Assembly: GCA_018969425.1 (NCBI GenBank)
Contig: JAGWYJ010000028.1
Span: 1 to 42,613, forward strand
Length of the DNA stretch: 42,613 bases
Direction: 5' to 3'
Source of the DNA: Alphaproteobacteria bacterium
GTDB taxonomy: Bacteria > Pseudomonadota > Alphaproteobacteria > Caulobacterales > Hyphomonadaceae
The notes beneath the pieces are model-generated. The model did not search any database. It had not been told where the DNA came from and worked only from the letters and a program-made list of their open reading frames with translations. The number at the start of each line of letters is the position of its first letter. The stretch's first letter is position 1. Both the position numbers and the translations under genes were made by a program. Positions 34,662 through 42,613 of the stretch are shown here, one piece after another.

Positions 34662-35210
34662 ATGCCTTCGACCCTCAGAGCGCTCCTTCTGGCCTCCGCC
34701 AGCCTCCTCGGCGTCTCACTGGGAGCGGCGCCGCCCGCCTCGGCCCAGCGCATGGGCACCCCCAGCTCAGTTACAGGGGGCGGAAACACGGTTCTTCCAT
34801 CCCTAGAACGGACCAATCCGCAGTTGTTTTACCAGGAGGCGGTCAAGGCTCTCCAGGCCAAGGACTTCCGGGGAGCCGCCGCAGCGCTGAAGGAAGCGAT
34901 GAAGGATGACCCCCGGAATCCGACCTTCAACTATCTCATGGGGCTCAGTCAGATCGGTCTTAACGACCTCGAAGTCGCTCGCAGGCATCTGAAGATCGCC
35001 GCGAGCGGACGGAACGCCGCCCCTGAACCCAAAGGGCGGCTCGGATGGGTTGAGACGCGTCTGGGAGACGCCAAGGCGGCCCTTCGGCAGCGGGAGGATC
35101 TCGTGAAGATGCAGGCGGCCTGCTCGGGAAGCTGCCCCGAATCCGCCGCCATTTCCGAGGCGATTTCCATCATCGACAGCGCACGCCCGGCCGATGGGTC
35201 AGGCGGGTGA
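34662..35210 (+). CDS. Small exported TPR-containing protein
   Basis: 182 residues. An N-terminal hydrophobic signal (about 1-29, ending ASA-Q) is followed by helical repeats: QLFYQEAVKALQAKDFRGAAAALKEAMKDDPRN and PTFNYLMGLSQIGLNDLEVARRHLKIAAS are two TPRs (about 54-120). A cysteine pair (CSGSC) near 153-157 could form a disulphide. Ribosome site AGGTGA at about 34654. Function unknown; TPRs imply protein-protein contact in the periplasm. Convergent with ndk, 21 nt between stops. Confidence 0.8.
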   Translation: MPSTLRALLLASASLLGVSLGAAPPASAQRMGTPSSVTGGGNTVLPSLERTNPQLFYQEAVKALQAKDFRGAAAALKEAMKDDPRNPTFNYLMGLSQIGLNDLEVARRHLKIAASGRNAAPEPKGRLGWVETRLGDAKAALRQREDLVKMQAACSGSCPESAAISEAISIIDSARPADGSGG

Positions 35211-35231
35211 CCGCCCGACCCTGAAACGCCT

Positions 35232-35654
35232 TCAGCCGACGATTTCCTCGAGGCGGAAGAAAAACGCGATCTCGCGTTCGGCGCTCGCCTCGCTATCGGA
35301 CCCGTGGACGGAGTTTTCTCCGATCGATCGCGCGTAAAGCTTGCGGACGGTGCCGTCAGCGGCCTTTGCCGGGTCCGTGGCGCCCATGACCTCGCGGTGA
35401 TGGGCGACGGCGTTCTCGCCTTCAAGCACCTGAAGAACGACCGGACCGGAGGTCATGAAATCCACAAGCTCCCCGAAGAAGCCGCGCGCCTTGTGTTCGG
35501 CGTAAAAACCTTCGGCCTGGGCCCGGGTCAGGCGAACGCGCTTCTGCGCGACGATCCGCAGACCCGCCGCTTCAAAGACAGCGTTGACCGCTCCCGTGAG
35601 ATTGCGCGCCGTCGCATCCGGCTTGATGATGGAGAAAGTGCGCTGCAGGGCCAT
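35232..35654 (-). CDS. ndk: Nucleoside diphosphate kinase
   Basis: 140 residues, normal family length. Balances NTP and dNTP pools by phosphotransfer through H117 (ENSVHGSDS). The start [18 protein letters not shown] and the [15 protein letters not shown] segment are diagnostic. Last in the minus-strand series pepA-holC-ndk, 120 nt after holC; the gap is long enough for its own promoter, though none was assigned. Confidence 0.98.
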   Translation of the reverse strand: MALQRTFSIIKPDATARNLTGAVNAVFEAAGLRIVAQKRVRLTRAQAEGFYAEHKARGFFGELVDFMTSGPVVLQVLEGENAVAHHREVMGATDPAKAADGTVRKLYARSIGENSVHGSDSEASAEREIAFFFRLEEIVG

Positions 35655-35774
35655 GAATCATCCTTGATTGACAGGTTCGGGGAGAGAAATCGAAGTTCGG
35701 CAGCCCTATAGCCGGAGGAACCGCTCTCCTCAACAGCCGATTGAAAGGCAGCGGCGTCAGACGGGCGGCCCCTG

Positions 35775-36227
35775 TCAGGCCCTCGCCGTCCAGCCTCCTC
35801 CGGGATCCTGCTGAAAGTATTTCACCCGCGCCCCGGCCTCGACAGCGGCCCGGTACTGACGACGGGCCTCGGCGCGCACCTCAGCGTTCGCCCCCTCGAA
35901 GACCACGAGGCAACGCTCGAAATGGCGCCCCTCCGCCCCCCGGCCGTCCAGAAGGATCGCCGCCCTGGCCCCATTTCTCGGATCCGCCTCGCGGGCGAGC
36001 AGGACGGGCTGCCGGTCCTCCTGAGCGCCCTCGCGTCCGTGAGGCAGGAAACTGTCGTCCTTCCAGGTCCACAGATAGCGGTCGAGACCGTTCAGGGTCT
36101 CCTCCTCGCCCGCAATCACCACCCGCCACCCCTTTTCGAGGCATTTTTCAACGAGCGGCGCGACAGCCTCGGGCACGGAGGTATGGTCGATATGGTAAAA
36201 CCACCACTCCCCCGGATCCGGCGCCAT
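35775..36227 (-). CDS. holC: DNA polymerase III chi subunit
   Basis: 150 residues. Chi contacts single-strand-binding protein and the clamp loader. Family features are the opening WWFYHIDHTSVPEAVAPLVEKCLEKGWRVVI (8-38), GLDRYLWTWKDDSFLPHG and the conserved closing FQQDPGGGW. The start is ATG 36227, 7 nt after the pepA stop; a further in-frame ATG (36257) lies inside pepA. The pepA-holC order is conserved across proteobacteria. Confidence 0.93.
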   Translation of the reverse strand: MAPDPGEWWFYHIDHTSVPEAVAPLVEKCLEKGWRVVIAGEEETLNGLDRYLWTWKDDSFLPHGREGAQEDRQPVLLAREADPRNGARAAILLDGRGAEGRHFERCLVVFEGANAEVRAEARRQYRAAVEAGARVKYFQQDPGGGWTARA

Positions 36228-36234
36228 GGAGGTC

Positions 36235-37710
36235 TCAGTCCTCGTAATGGTCCGCAATCAGCCGGTCGAGGATCCTGACCCCCCAGCCCGTCCCCCACAG
36301 CGGCTCAAGGGGATTGTCATTCCCAGGCTTCCAGGCGGTTCCGGCGATATCCAGATGCGCCCACACGCGGCCTTCATCGACGAAGCGATGAATGAACTGA
36401 GCGCCGACAATCGATCCGGCTGAGCGATTGCCGATATTCTTCATATCGGCGCATTCGCTGTCGAGCTGACGATCATAACCTGGCCCGACCGGCATCCGCC
36501 AAACGGGCTCTCCCTCGGCTTTGCCCGAGGCGAGCAACCGGTCCGCCAGCTCGTCATTATTGGAGAACAGCCCTGCATGTTCATGACCCAGGGCAATGAT
36601 GATCGCGCCCGTCAGCGTGGCGAGATCGACGATCGCGCGCGGGTTGAACTTCTTCTGCGCGTACCACATCACATCCGCGAGCACGAGGCGCCCCTCGGCG
36701 TCGGTATTGAGGATCTCGATCGTCTTGCCGGCGGCGGACCGGACGATATCGCCCGGACGCTGGGCCTTGGAGTCCGGCATGTTCTCCACCAGTCCGACCA
36801 GGCCCACCACATTGGCCTTGGCCTTGCGCCGGGCGAGGGCCACCATCGCGCCGACCACAGCGGCCGACCCGCCCATATCCCCTTTCATCTCGTCCATGCC
36901 CGGTCCCGGCTTGAGGGAGATGCCGCCGCTGTCGAATGTGACGCCCTTGCCGACCAGCGCCACCGGAGCGGCCTTCTTGTCCTTCGAACCGTTCCAGCGC
37001 AGCACGCACAGGCGCGATCCGGACTCGCTGCCCTGCCCCACGCCGAGAAGCGAGCCCATGCCCAGCTTCGCCATGGCGGGCTCATCCAGGACATCAATTT
37101 CCAGCCCAAGATCGGCGAGATCGGAGATGCGGGCCGCATAGGTCTCCGGATTGAGGACATTGGGCGGCTCGCACACGAGGGTGCGGGCGAGCTCGATCCC
37201 TTCGGCTCGCGCCGCCAGCGGCGCGTAATCCGACCGCGCTCCGGCCGCCGAGTCGGTGACGACGCTGACGACACCCAGAGACGGCTTCTTTTCGGGCTTC
37301 AGGGTCAGGCGATAGCCGTCGAACCGAAACGCGGCCAGGCGGGCGCCGAAGGCGAGCTGAGCGGCGACCGCGCGGTCCGGCGGTCCGACGAGGGACAGGG
37401 ATCGCGCTCCGCTGATCAGAAGCTTCCTGACCACGCCGGCCGCCGCCTTCTGCCAGGCGAGGTCGTCAATCGCCTTTCGCTTGCCCACCCCTGCGAGCAC
37501 GACGCGGTCGGCTTCGCTCCAGTCCGGCGCAAGAAACTCGAGAATCTGGCCGGCGCCCCCCTTAAAACCGGATGAGGCCGCTATGGCGCGCCGAAAGGCC
37601 GCTTCCGCGCCAGCCTCGAGGCCGTCTCCGAATTCAACGCCCTTTTCCCCCTCATAGGCGAAATAGGCGATCGCATCGCCAGAAGCTTCAGCTGAGAACT
37701 TGATCTGCAT
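36235..37710 (-). CDS. pepA: Leucyl aminopeptidase (M17)
   Basis: A 491-residue cytoplasmic aminopeptidase with two metals. The N-terminal macro-like domain (1-165) is followed by the catalytic domain. Ligands and catalytic residues are K255, D260 (GKGVTFDSGG), K267, D278 (KGDMGGSA), D337 and E339 (NTDAEGRL), and R341. First gene of the pepA-holC-ndk series, divergent from lptF. In E. coli PepA also binds DNA; nothing here shows that. Divergent pepA/lptF order is typical. Confidence 0.97.
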   Translation of the reverse strand: MQIKFSAEASGDAIAYFAYEGEKGVEFGDGLEAGAEAAFRRAIAASSGFKGGAGQILEFLAPDWSEADRVVLAGVGKRKAIDDLAWQKAAAGVVRKLLISGARSLSLVGPPDRAVAAQLAFGARLAAFRFDGYRLTLKPEKKPSLGVVSVVTDSAAGARSDYAPLAARAEGIELARTLVCEPPNVLNPETYAARISDLADLGLEIDVLDEPAMAKLGMGSLLGVGQGSESGSRLCVLRWNGSKDKKAAPVALVGKGVTFDSGGISLKPGPGMDEMKGDMGGSAAVVGAMVALARRKAKANVVGLVGLVENMPDSKAQRPGDIVRSAAGKTIEILNTDAEGRLVLADVMWYAQKKFNPRAIVDLATLTGAIIIALGHEHAGLFSNNDELADRLLASGKAEGEPVWRMPVGPGYDRQLDSECADMKNIGNRSAGSIVGAQFIHRFVDEGRVWAHLDIAGTAWKPGNDNPLEPLWGTGWGVRILDRLIADHYED

Positions 37711-37849
37711 GGGTTCGGGTCCGGCCTGCGAATTGACTACACTTATAAGTCGACGAAATCGTTCGGCGCGGTTAGCAGTGGTTCGGGCGACAGCCCGACC
37801 GGAGGCGCTGCGCGCACCGACCTCAGGTATCTGGCTCAGGTTTCTGGCA

Positions 37850-39004
37850 ATGTCAGGGTTTCAACGCTACCTCTTTCGAAACGTGCTGAGAACATTGCTG
37901 GCGATTGTCGGCGGTCTCGCCCTGATCGCCCTTCTGACCCAGGGTCTCACTCAGATAGACCTGATTGTCGAAAATCGCCAGTCGCTCCTTGTTTATCTCT
38001 GGGTTTCCTGCCTCGCGGCGCCGCAGATCATCTCCCTTCTCTCCCCCATCGCTCTCTTCGTCGCCACCGCAGCGGCCCTCAATCTCGCCCACCGGGAGAA
38101 CGAGATCGTGGTCGCCCAGGCCGCAGGCATGTCCAACTGGGGGGTAGCCTCGCCCGTCCTGCGGCTGGCGACGATCGCCGCCCTGCTCCACCTGGGGCTG
38201 AACCTCTGGGTCCAGCCGGCCGCCTACCGGGAAATGCGTCAGACCGTATCAGACGCCTCGAGCGACCTTGTCGCCTCCCTGGTTCAGGCCGGTCAGTTCA
38301 CCCAGCACCCTGGCGGCCTCACGACGTTCGCACGTGAAGTCGCGGGCCCCGAGATGAAGGACATTCTCATCAACGACAGCCGGACCCCATCCCAGACCGT
38401 GACCTATATCGCCCGTACGGGGGTGATAGCGCTGATGGAGGGCAAGCCGGCGATCGTCATGCGCGACGGCCTCGCCCAGCAGGTAGGTGAAAGCGGCGCG
38501 CTGGAAGCCCTGAGGTTCGAACAGTCGACCTTCGATCTGGCGCCTTTCGTGAACGATCAGAAGGCGGTGATCCTCAAGGAATCCGATCGCTATCTGCCCG
38601 AGCTCTTCTATCCGGACATGACCAATTACTATGACAATGCGAACGTGGAGCGCCTCCTCGCCGAGGGACATGCGCGTATCTCGGCGCCGCTCCTCGACAT
38701 AGCGATGGCCCTGCTGGCGGTCTTCGCCGTTCTTGGCGGGGATTACAGCCGGCAGGGATACGGTCGACGCATCGCCTTCGCCTCGGCTGCGGCCCTCGGG
38801 CTGCGACTGACCACATTCGCGGCCGTGTCTGCCGGCGAGGACAATCCGGCCCTGAACGCGCTTCAGTATCTCATCCCGCTCGCCGTGATCGTCTTTATTT
38901 CCCTCAGGTTCTTCCGGGAAAAGCCTCTGTCGACCTCCCTTGGGCGCAGACTGACCGTGCCCCTTCCGAACCGCCTGTCACGCCAGCCGCAGGCGGGGAC
39001 CTGA
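37850..39004 (+). CDS. lptF: LptF, permease subunit of the LPS export ABC transporter
   Basis: 384 residues. Six membrane segments: N-terminal cluster (RNVLRTLLAIVGGLALIALLT, the SLLSPIALFVATAAA region and the third at about 100) and C-terminal cluster (LLDIAMALLAVFAVLGG and the last two), around a periplasmic beta-jellyroll. It works with LptG and LptB to lift LPS from the inner membrane. The start is ATG 37850 (MSGFQRYLFRN), the family start; an upstream in-frame ATG lies at 37700 and is unlikely. Divergent from pepA, 3 nt before lptG. Confidence 0.94.
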   Translation: MSGFQRYLFRNVLRTLLAIVGGLALIALLTQGLTQIDLIVENRQSLLVYLWVSCLAAPQIISLLSPIALFVATAAALNLAHRENEIVVAQAAGMSNWGVASPVLRLATIAALLHLGLNLWVQPAAYREMRQTVSDASSDLVASLVQAGQFTQHPGGLTTFAREVAGPEMKDILINDSRTPSQTVTYIARTGVIALMEGKPAIVMRDGLAQQVGESGALEALRFEQSTFDLAPFVNDQKAVILKESDRYLPELFYPDMTNYYDNANVERLLAEGHARISAPLLDIAMALLAVFAVLGGDYSRQGYGRRIAFASAAALGLRLTTFAAVSAGEDNPALNALQYLIPLAVIVFISLRFFREKPLSTSLGRRLTVPLPNRLSRQPQAGT

Positions 39005-39007
39005 GCC

Positions 39008-40153
39008 ATGGTCATCATCGGCCGCATCCAGCGCTATGTCTTTCGCGAATGCCTGTCGGGCCTGTTGATGACCCTGGGCGTGATCCTCGTCGCCATTCTG
39101 CTGGTCGACGTCGTCGAACAGATGCGAACCATCGGCAGCCGCACCGACATCGGTATCGAGACCGCCTTCCAGCTGACGCTGATGAAGACGCCCGGTCTTC
39201 TCATGGAGACCTTGCCCTTTTCTGTTCTTGTCGGATCCATCCTGACCTATTCGCGCCTCAATCAGCGCAGCGAGATCCCGGCGATCCGGGCGGCAGGCGT
39301 CTCGGGCTGGCGCTTTCTTGGGCCGGTCATGGGCCTCGCCTTTGGGATCGGGGTCCTGATGGTGTCCGTCATCGATCCTCTGGCCACCCGGCTCAACCAG
39401 GAGTTTCAGGTAAGGCGGGCGGAGCTGCTCAACACCGCTCCGGCGACCGAAGGAGGGCCGCGAGGCGATGTCTGGCTGAGCCAGGGCGACATCGGACAGA
39501 GTGGAGGAACCGAAGGTCTCGAGGCGCCGGAAAGCCAGGCGATCATCACGGCGCGCCGGGTCGTAGGCCGCGGCGAAGCGCTTGAAGAGGTCTCCTTTTT
39601 CTACTTCCAGACCAGCAAAGACGGAACCGAACGCAGCTTCTCCCATCGCATCGACGCGGAACGGGCCACGCTGGTTCCGGGTTTCTGGCAGCTGGAGCAG
39701 GTCACGGAGAACCGGCCTGGCGGATCGATCGAACGTCAGGCCCTCCTCTCCCTGCCCACGACCCTTCGACCCGATACGCTCCTGTCCCGCTTCGCGTCGC
39801 CGAAAACCATCCCCTTCTGGGATCTTCCGCGTTTCATCCGCGACACCCGAAGCGCCGGTCTCGATGTTCGGGACTACGTGCTCAAGCTTCATACCCTTCT
39901 CGCCACGCCCTTCCTCATGGTCGCGATGGCGCTGATCGGGGCGGTGGTGTGCCTGCGCCTTGCGCGATCGGGCGGAGTGACGCAGCTCATCGCCGCCGGG
40001 GCCCTTGCGGGATTTGTCCTGTTTTTCACCACACGCATCGCCGCAGGCCTCTCGGCTTCAGGCGCAGCGCCGCCGGAAGCCGCCGCCTGGTGCCCGCCTC
40101 TCTTCGCTCTCTTCGGCGTTCTCGCCATCATAGCCCGGATCGAGGACGGCTAA
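39008..40153 (+). CDS. lptG: LptG, permease subunit of the LPS export ABC transporter
   Basis: 381 residues with the start MVIIGRIQRYVFRECLSGLLMTLG. Membrane segments occur at about 14-36, 60-80 and 97-120 and three in the C-terminus (about 300-380), with a periplasmic beta domain between. The cytoplasmic coupling-helix region NQRSEIPAIRAAGVSG contacts the LptB ATPase. It lies 3 nt after lptF, so the two are co-translated. LptG links to the LptC/LptA bridge; lptA, lptB and lptC are not in this window. Confidence 0.95.
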   Translation: MVIIGRIQRYVFRECLSGLLMTLGVILVAILLVDVVEQMRTIGSRTDIGIETAFQLTLMKTPGLLMETLPFSVLVGSILTYSRLNQRSEIPAIRAAGVSGWRFLGPVMGLAFGIGVLMVSVIDPLATRLNQEFQVRRAELLNTAPATEGGPRGDVWLSQGDIGQSGGTEGLEAPESQAIITARRVVGRGEALEEVSFFYFQTSKDGTERSFSHRIDAERATLVPGFWQLEQVTENRPGGSIERQALLSLPTTLRPDTLLSRFASPKTIPFWDLPRFIRDTRSAGLDVRDYVLKLHTLLATPFLMVAMALIGAVVCLRLARSGGVTQLIAAGALAGFVLFFTTRIAAGLSASGAAPPEAAAWCPPLFALFGVLAIIARIEDG

Positions 40154-40319
40154 GCGATACACGCACCCGCTTTCGGGCATTATCTCGAAAAACCTTCCTG
40201 AAGTCAGTCGACTGGCCAACTGACGAATTGCGGGCGAAGGTCTGGACGCCGAAGCAGGCTTCCCGTATCGCTCACCAAGGGCTCTGCGCCCGGCTGGACT
40301 GTATGAAGGATAGCGCCCG

Positions 40320-42551
40320 GTGTTGCGGTTGACCTGTCTCGCCTCAGCCATGTTCGCCCTGTCATCAGGGCTCACCGCCCACGCTCAAACTCCGCCTGCG
40401 CCCGAGACCGCCTCTGTCGGCGACGAGAGCCGCGAGGCGGCGGAGGAAGTCATCCTCAAGGCCCGCACGGTGACGGAAGATCGGCAGTCCGAAACGCTCA
40501 CCGCGGAAGGAGATGTCGAGGTTCGCGTGGGAGACCGGGTGCTCAAGGCGGATCGGCTGGTCTACGACCGGAAAGAGCAGACGATGCGCGCCCAGGGACG
40601 CGTTCAGATCACCGATGTGGACGGATCCGTTCAGTTCGCGGACGAAATCGAGGTCGATGAAGGCATAGAAAACGCCTTCGCCACGCGCTTCTCCGTCCGA
40701 CTCGACGAAAACACCATCGCCACCGCCTCATCCGCTATCCGAAGCGACGGGGTGAAGAACGCTCTGGAGCAGGTCATCTATACCGGATGCAAGATCTGCG
40801 AGGACGATAAGACCAAGACCCCCACCTGGTCGCTGCGAGCCCGCCGGGCCGTCCAGAACCAGGACACGCAGATGATCACCTACCAGGACGCCGTCCTCGA
40901 AATAAAGGGCGTGCCGGTCATCTACGTGCCGTATTTCGCCCACCCCGACCCGACCACCAAACGGCGTAGCGGATTTCTGACCCCCGACATGGGCGTCTCC
41001 TCCAAGATCGGCGTATTTTACGAACAGCCGTATTATCTCGCCCTGTCGCCCTCTCAGGATCTGACCGTCGCGCCTATGGTCGCCGCGCGGGTCAATCCCC
41101 TTGTCAAACTCAACTACCGCAAGCGTTTCTTCTCCGGCTATCTCGAGGCCGACGGAAGCTTCACCTATGAGCAGGAGTTCGACAGCGACGGCGAGAAGTT
41201 CGGCGACAAGACCTGGCGAAGCCATCTTTACGGCTACGGTCGGTTCGCGATCAACGACACCTGGGACTGGGGTTTCGGCGTCGAACGCCAGAGCGACGAC
41301 CTGTACGACCTCAGATACGATATCGATGGCGAGGACGACATACGGGGGCTCTACACGAGCCAGCCGCGCCAACTCCTGACCCAGGTCTTCGCCGTCGGTC
41401 AGAAAGAGGACTTTTTCTTCGAAACCGGAGTGCTGGCGTTTCAGGGGCTGCGAGCGGGGGACGACGATGGCCGCTTCCCGAAAGCCGCCCCGATCCTGTT
41501 TGCGCAAAAGGCCTATGATTTCGGAAACGCAGGAACAGTGACGGCCGATCTCAGCGCCGCAGCGCTGTTCCGGGACAAGCCCGCAATCCTTCCGGATGGA
41601 ACTCCGACCCTCGACAGCGCCCGCGTCACCGGCTCGGCGCAGTGGGAGAAGCAGTCGATTGTGGGGCCCGGCGTTCTGATCCGTCCATTCGCCATGGCTC
41701 GCGGCGATGTCTATCGTCTGGACGACGGGGGCGCAACCGGACAACGGGACGTCTCGCGCCTGCTCGGTCTCGCAGGCGCCCAGGCCTCCATGCCGTTCAT
41801 CCGGCGCGGCGAGGCGGTCGACCTCATCATCGAACCGATCGCGATGGTGGCCTACGGAAGCGAAGACCAGAACGACCAGGGCATTCCCAACGAAGACAGT
41901 CTCCTGTTCGAGGCGGATGAAACCAATCTCTTCAAGCCAGACCCGGTATCGACTTACGACCTCTGGGAAGGGGGCGCGAGAGGCTCTCTCGGCCTCAGCG
42001 CGACCGCCCGATTTGGAGACGGTTTCGAACTCTCTGGCGTGGTCGGCCGCCGGTGGCGGGACAAGGCTGATCCGGCCTTCAGCCGCCTCAGCAACCTCTC
42101 CGGGACAAAATCGGACTACGTCACGTCGGTGAAGGCGCGGGTCGGAGACAGACTGCAGGCCGAGGCGCGGATGCGGGTGACGGACGACATGAAGGTCGAC
42201 CGCATCGACCTCGACGCAAGCGCCAACATCTGGCGAATCAGGGGATCGGCCCGTTACTTCCGGGTCGCCTCCTCCTCAGCCTCAAGCGCCGGACAGGAAG
42301 GCGTGCTCCTCAACGGATCCTTCCGGATCGACGATCGCTGGTCAGCGATCATCAGCCAGCAGAGAAACATCACGGACGACCTCAACATCAGACTGCAGGC
42401 CGGCCTCGCTTATTATGACGAATGTTCTTATTTCTCCCTTGCTTACGAGCGGTCGAATACCCTCGACCGGTCGCTGGGCCCCTCGGAATCCATCCAGTTC
42501 CGCTTCGTCCTGACCGGCCTTGGCGGCGTTGCGGGAGACGAATTCGACTAG
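40320..42551 (+). CDS. lptD: LptD, outer-membrane LPS translocon
   Basis: A 743-residue beta-barrel that inserts LPS into the outer leaflet with LptE. Signal peptide about 1-22 (AHA-Q). An N-terminal OstA/LptA-like jellyroll (about 45-215; LTAEGDVEVRVGDRVLKADRLVYD) is followed by the barrel, ending near RFVLTGLGG. The start is GTG 40320 with GAAGGA 9 nt upstream; ATG 40350 is possible but would clip the signal. Cysteines are C157/C160 (TGCKIC) and C702 (DECSYF); the E. coli adjacent Cys pair at the C-terminus is reduced to one. 166 nt after lptG, which may hold a separate promoter. It lies in the same strand direction as lptFG. Confidence 0.94.
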   Translation: MLRLTCLASAMFALSSGLTAHAQTPPAPETASVGDESREAAEEVILKARTVTEDRQSETLTAEGDVEVRVGDRVLKADRLVYDRKEQTMRAQGRVQITDVDGSVQFADEIEVDEGIENAFATRFSVRLDENTIATASSAIRSDGVKNALEQVIYTGCKICEDDKTKTPTWSLRARRAVQNQDTQMITYQDAVLEIKGVPVIYVPYFAHPDPTTKRRSGFLTPDMGVSSKIGVFYEQPYYLALSPSQDLTVAPMVAARVNPLVKLNYRKRFFSGYLEADGSFTYEQEFDSDGEKFGDKTWRSHLYGYGRFAINDTWDWGFGVERQSDDLYDLRYDIDGEDDIRGLYTSQPRQLLTQVFAVGQKEDFFFETGVLAFQGLRAGDDDGRFPKAAPILFAQKAYDFGNAGTVTADLSAAALFRDKPAILPDGTPTLDSARVTGSAQWEKQSIVGPGVLIRPFAMARGDVYRLDDGGATGQRDVSRLLGLAGAQASMPFIRRGEAVDLIIEPIAMVAYGSEDQNDQGIPNEDSLLFEADETNLFKPDPVSTYDLWEGGARGSLGLSATARFGDGFELSGVVGRRWRDKADPAFSRLSNLSGTKSDYVTSVKARVGDRLQAEARMRVTDDMKVDRIDLDASANIWRIRGSARYFRVASSSASSAGQEGVLLNGSFRIDDRWSAIISQQRNITDDLNIRLQAGLAYYDECSYFSLAYERSNTLDRSLGPSESIQFRFVLTGLGGVAGDEFD

Positions 42552-42613
42552 GCGGCTTAACCGCACTGGAGCGTTGCGCCCGACCCTCGCCTCCCGCTAT
42601 TGTCCGTAACGGG

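Noticed and set aside
37739-37750. ACTTATAAGT palindrome between pepA and lptF as an operator
   Set aside because: A 10-bp A/T-rich palindrome that probably reflects overlapping -10 sequences; no second copy or regulator nearby.
40168-40179. CCCG-CTTT-CGGG hairpin after lptG as a terminator
   Set aside because: The stem is only 4 bp and has no T run; too weak to call.
42552-42613. Start of a gene downstream of lptD
   Set aside because: Only 62 bases remain, with no start codon and ribosome site that can be supported; surA often follows lptD in relatives but is not visible here.

Overview
The window is a GC-rich, densely packed chromosomal segment from an alphaproteobacterium, most likely near Caulobacterales/Maricaulales/Hyphomonadaceae. 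The evidence is the gene content and order: a LytM-bactofilin pair, an accB-accC-aat-DUF2155-NDUFA12 block (NDUFA12 is a complex I subunit shared by alphaproteobacteria and mitochondria), an hdaA replication regulator, an RNase E ending in a GWW motif as in Caulobacter, and an ndk-holC-pepA // lptF-lptG-lptD block. I cannot name a genus. I saw no transposon, prophage, CRISPR array, tRNA or rRNA. This is a core chromosomal region with a few accessory genes.

Layout. 1-1011: envelope genes on + (end of an M23/LytM peptidase, then bactofilin) and a terminator. 1109-6259: a minus-strand series amidase > mrcA (PBP1A) > prfB, where prfB carries an intact programmed +1 frameshift. 6260-6644: a long divergent intergenic region and the rne leader. 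6645-11294: rne, a periplasmic M48 peptidase with TPRs, and a DsbA-like lipoprotein (+). 11304-12295: thiS-thiG (-). 12383-15356: aroQ, accB, accC, aat (+). 15308-16198: NDUFA12 and DUF2155 (-), with the DUF2155 3' end overlapping that of aat. 16414-18801: a large + strand gene that reads as a degenerate class II (B12-type) ribonucleotide reductase paralogue. 18862-20667: aspS (-). 20791-21960: rnd (+). 21957-27536: DUF2066 > hdaA > ppk > ppx (-). 27624-29299: purM-purN (+). 29313-30967: hppD and a coupled VOC protein (-), divergent from a MarR regulator with paired palindromes between them. 31654-34392: a large TonB-dependent receptor (-). 34662-35210: a small TPR protein (+). 35232-37710: pepA > holC > ndk (-). 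37850-42551: lptF-lptG-lptD (+), the lipopolysaccharide export machinery.

Functional themes. Much of the window builds or maintains the envelope: peptidoglycan synthesis and cleavage (LytM, amidase, PBP1A), a bactofilin scaffold, periplasmic quality control (M48, DsbA-like), fatty-acid initiation (AccBC) and LPS export (LptDFG). A second group handles nucleic acids and translation (RNase E, RNase D, RF2, AspRS, HdaA, HolC, Ndk, PurMN). The tyrosine-catabolism unit (hppD, VOC, MarR) and the TonB receptor look like the accessory part.

The observation most worth follow-up is the 795-residue protein at 16414-18801. Its last third is almost a standard NrdJ C-terminus with a zinc ribbon, but the catalytic barrel is shrunken and lacks recognisable active-site motifs. 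That suggests a non-catalytic protein derived from a ribonucleotide reductase. The prfB frameshift site (which would otherwise be annotated as a truncated gene) and the hppD/marR operator region are the next most informative. Family assignments rest on recognition of motifs by eye; no database search was run.
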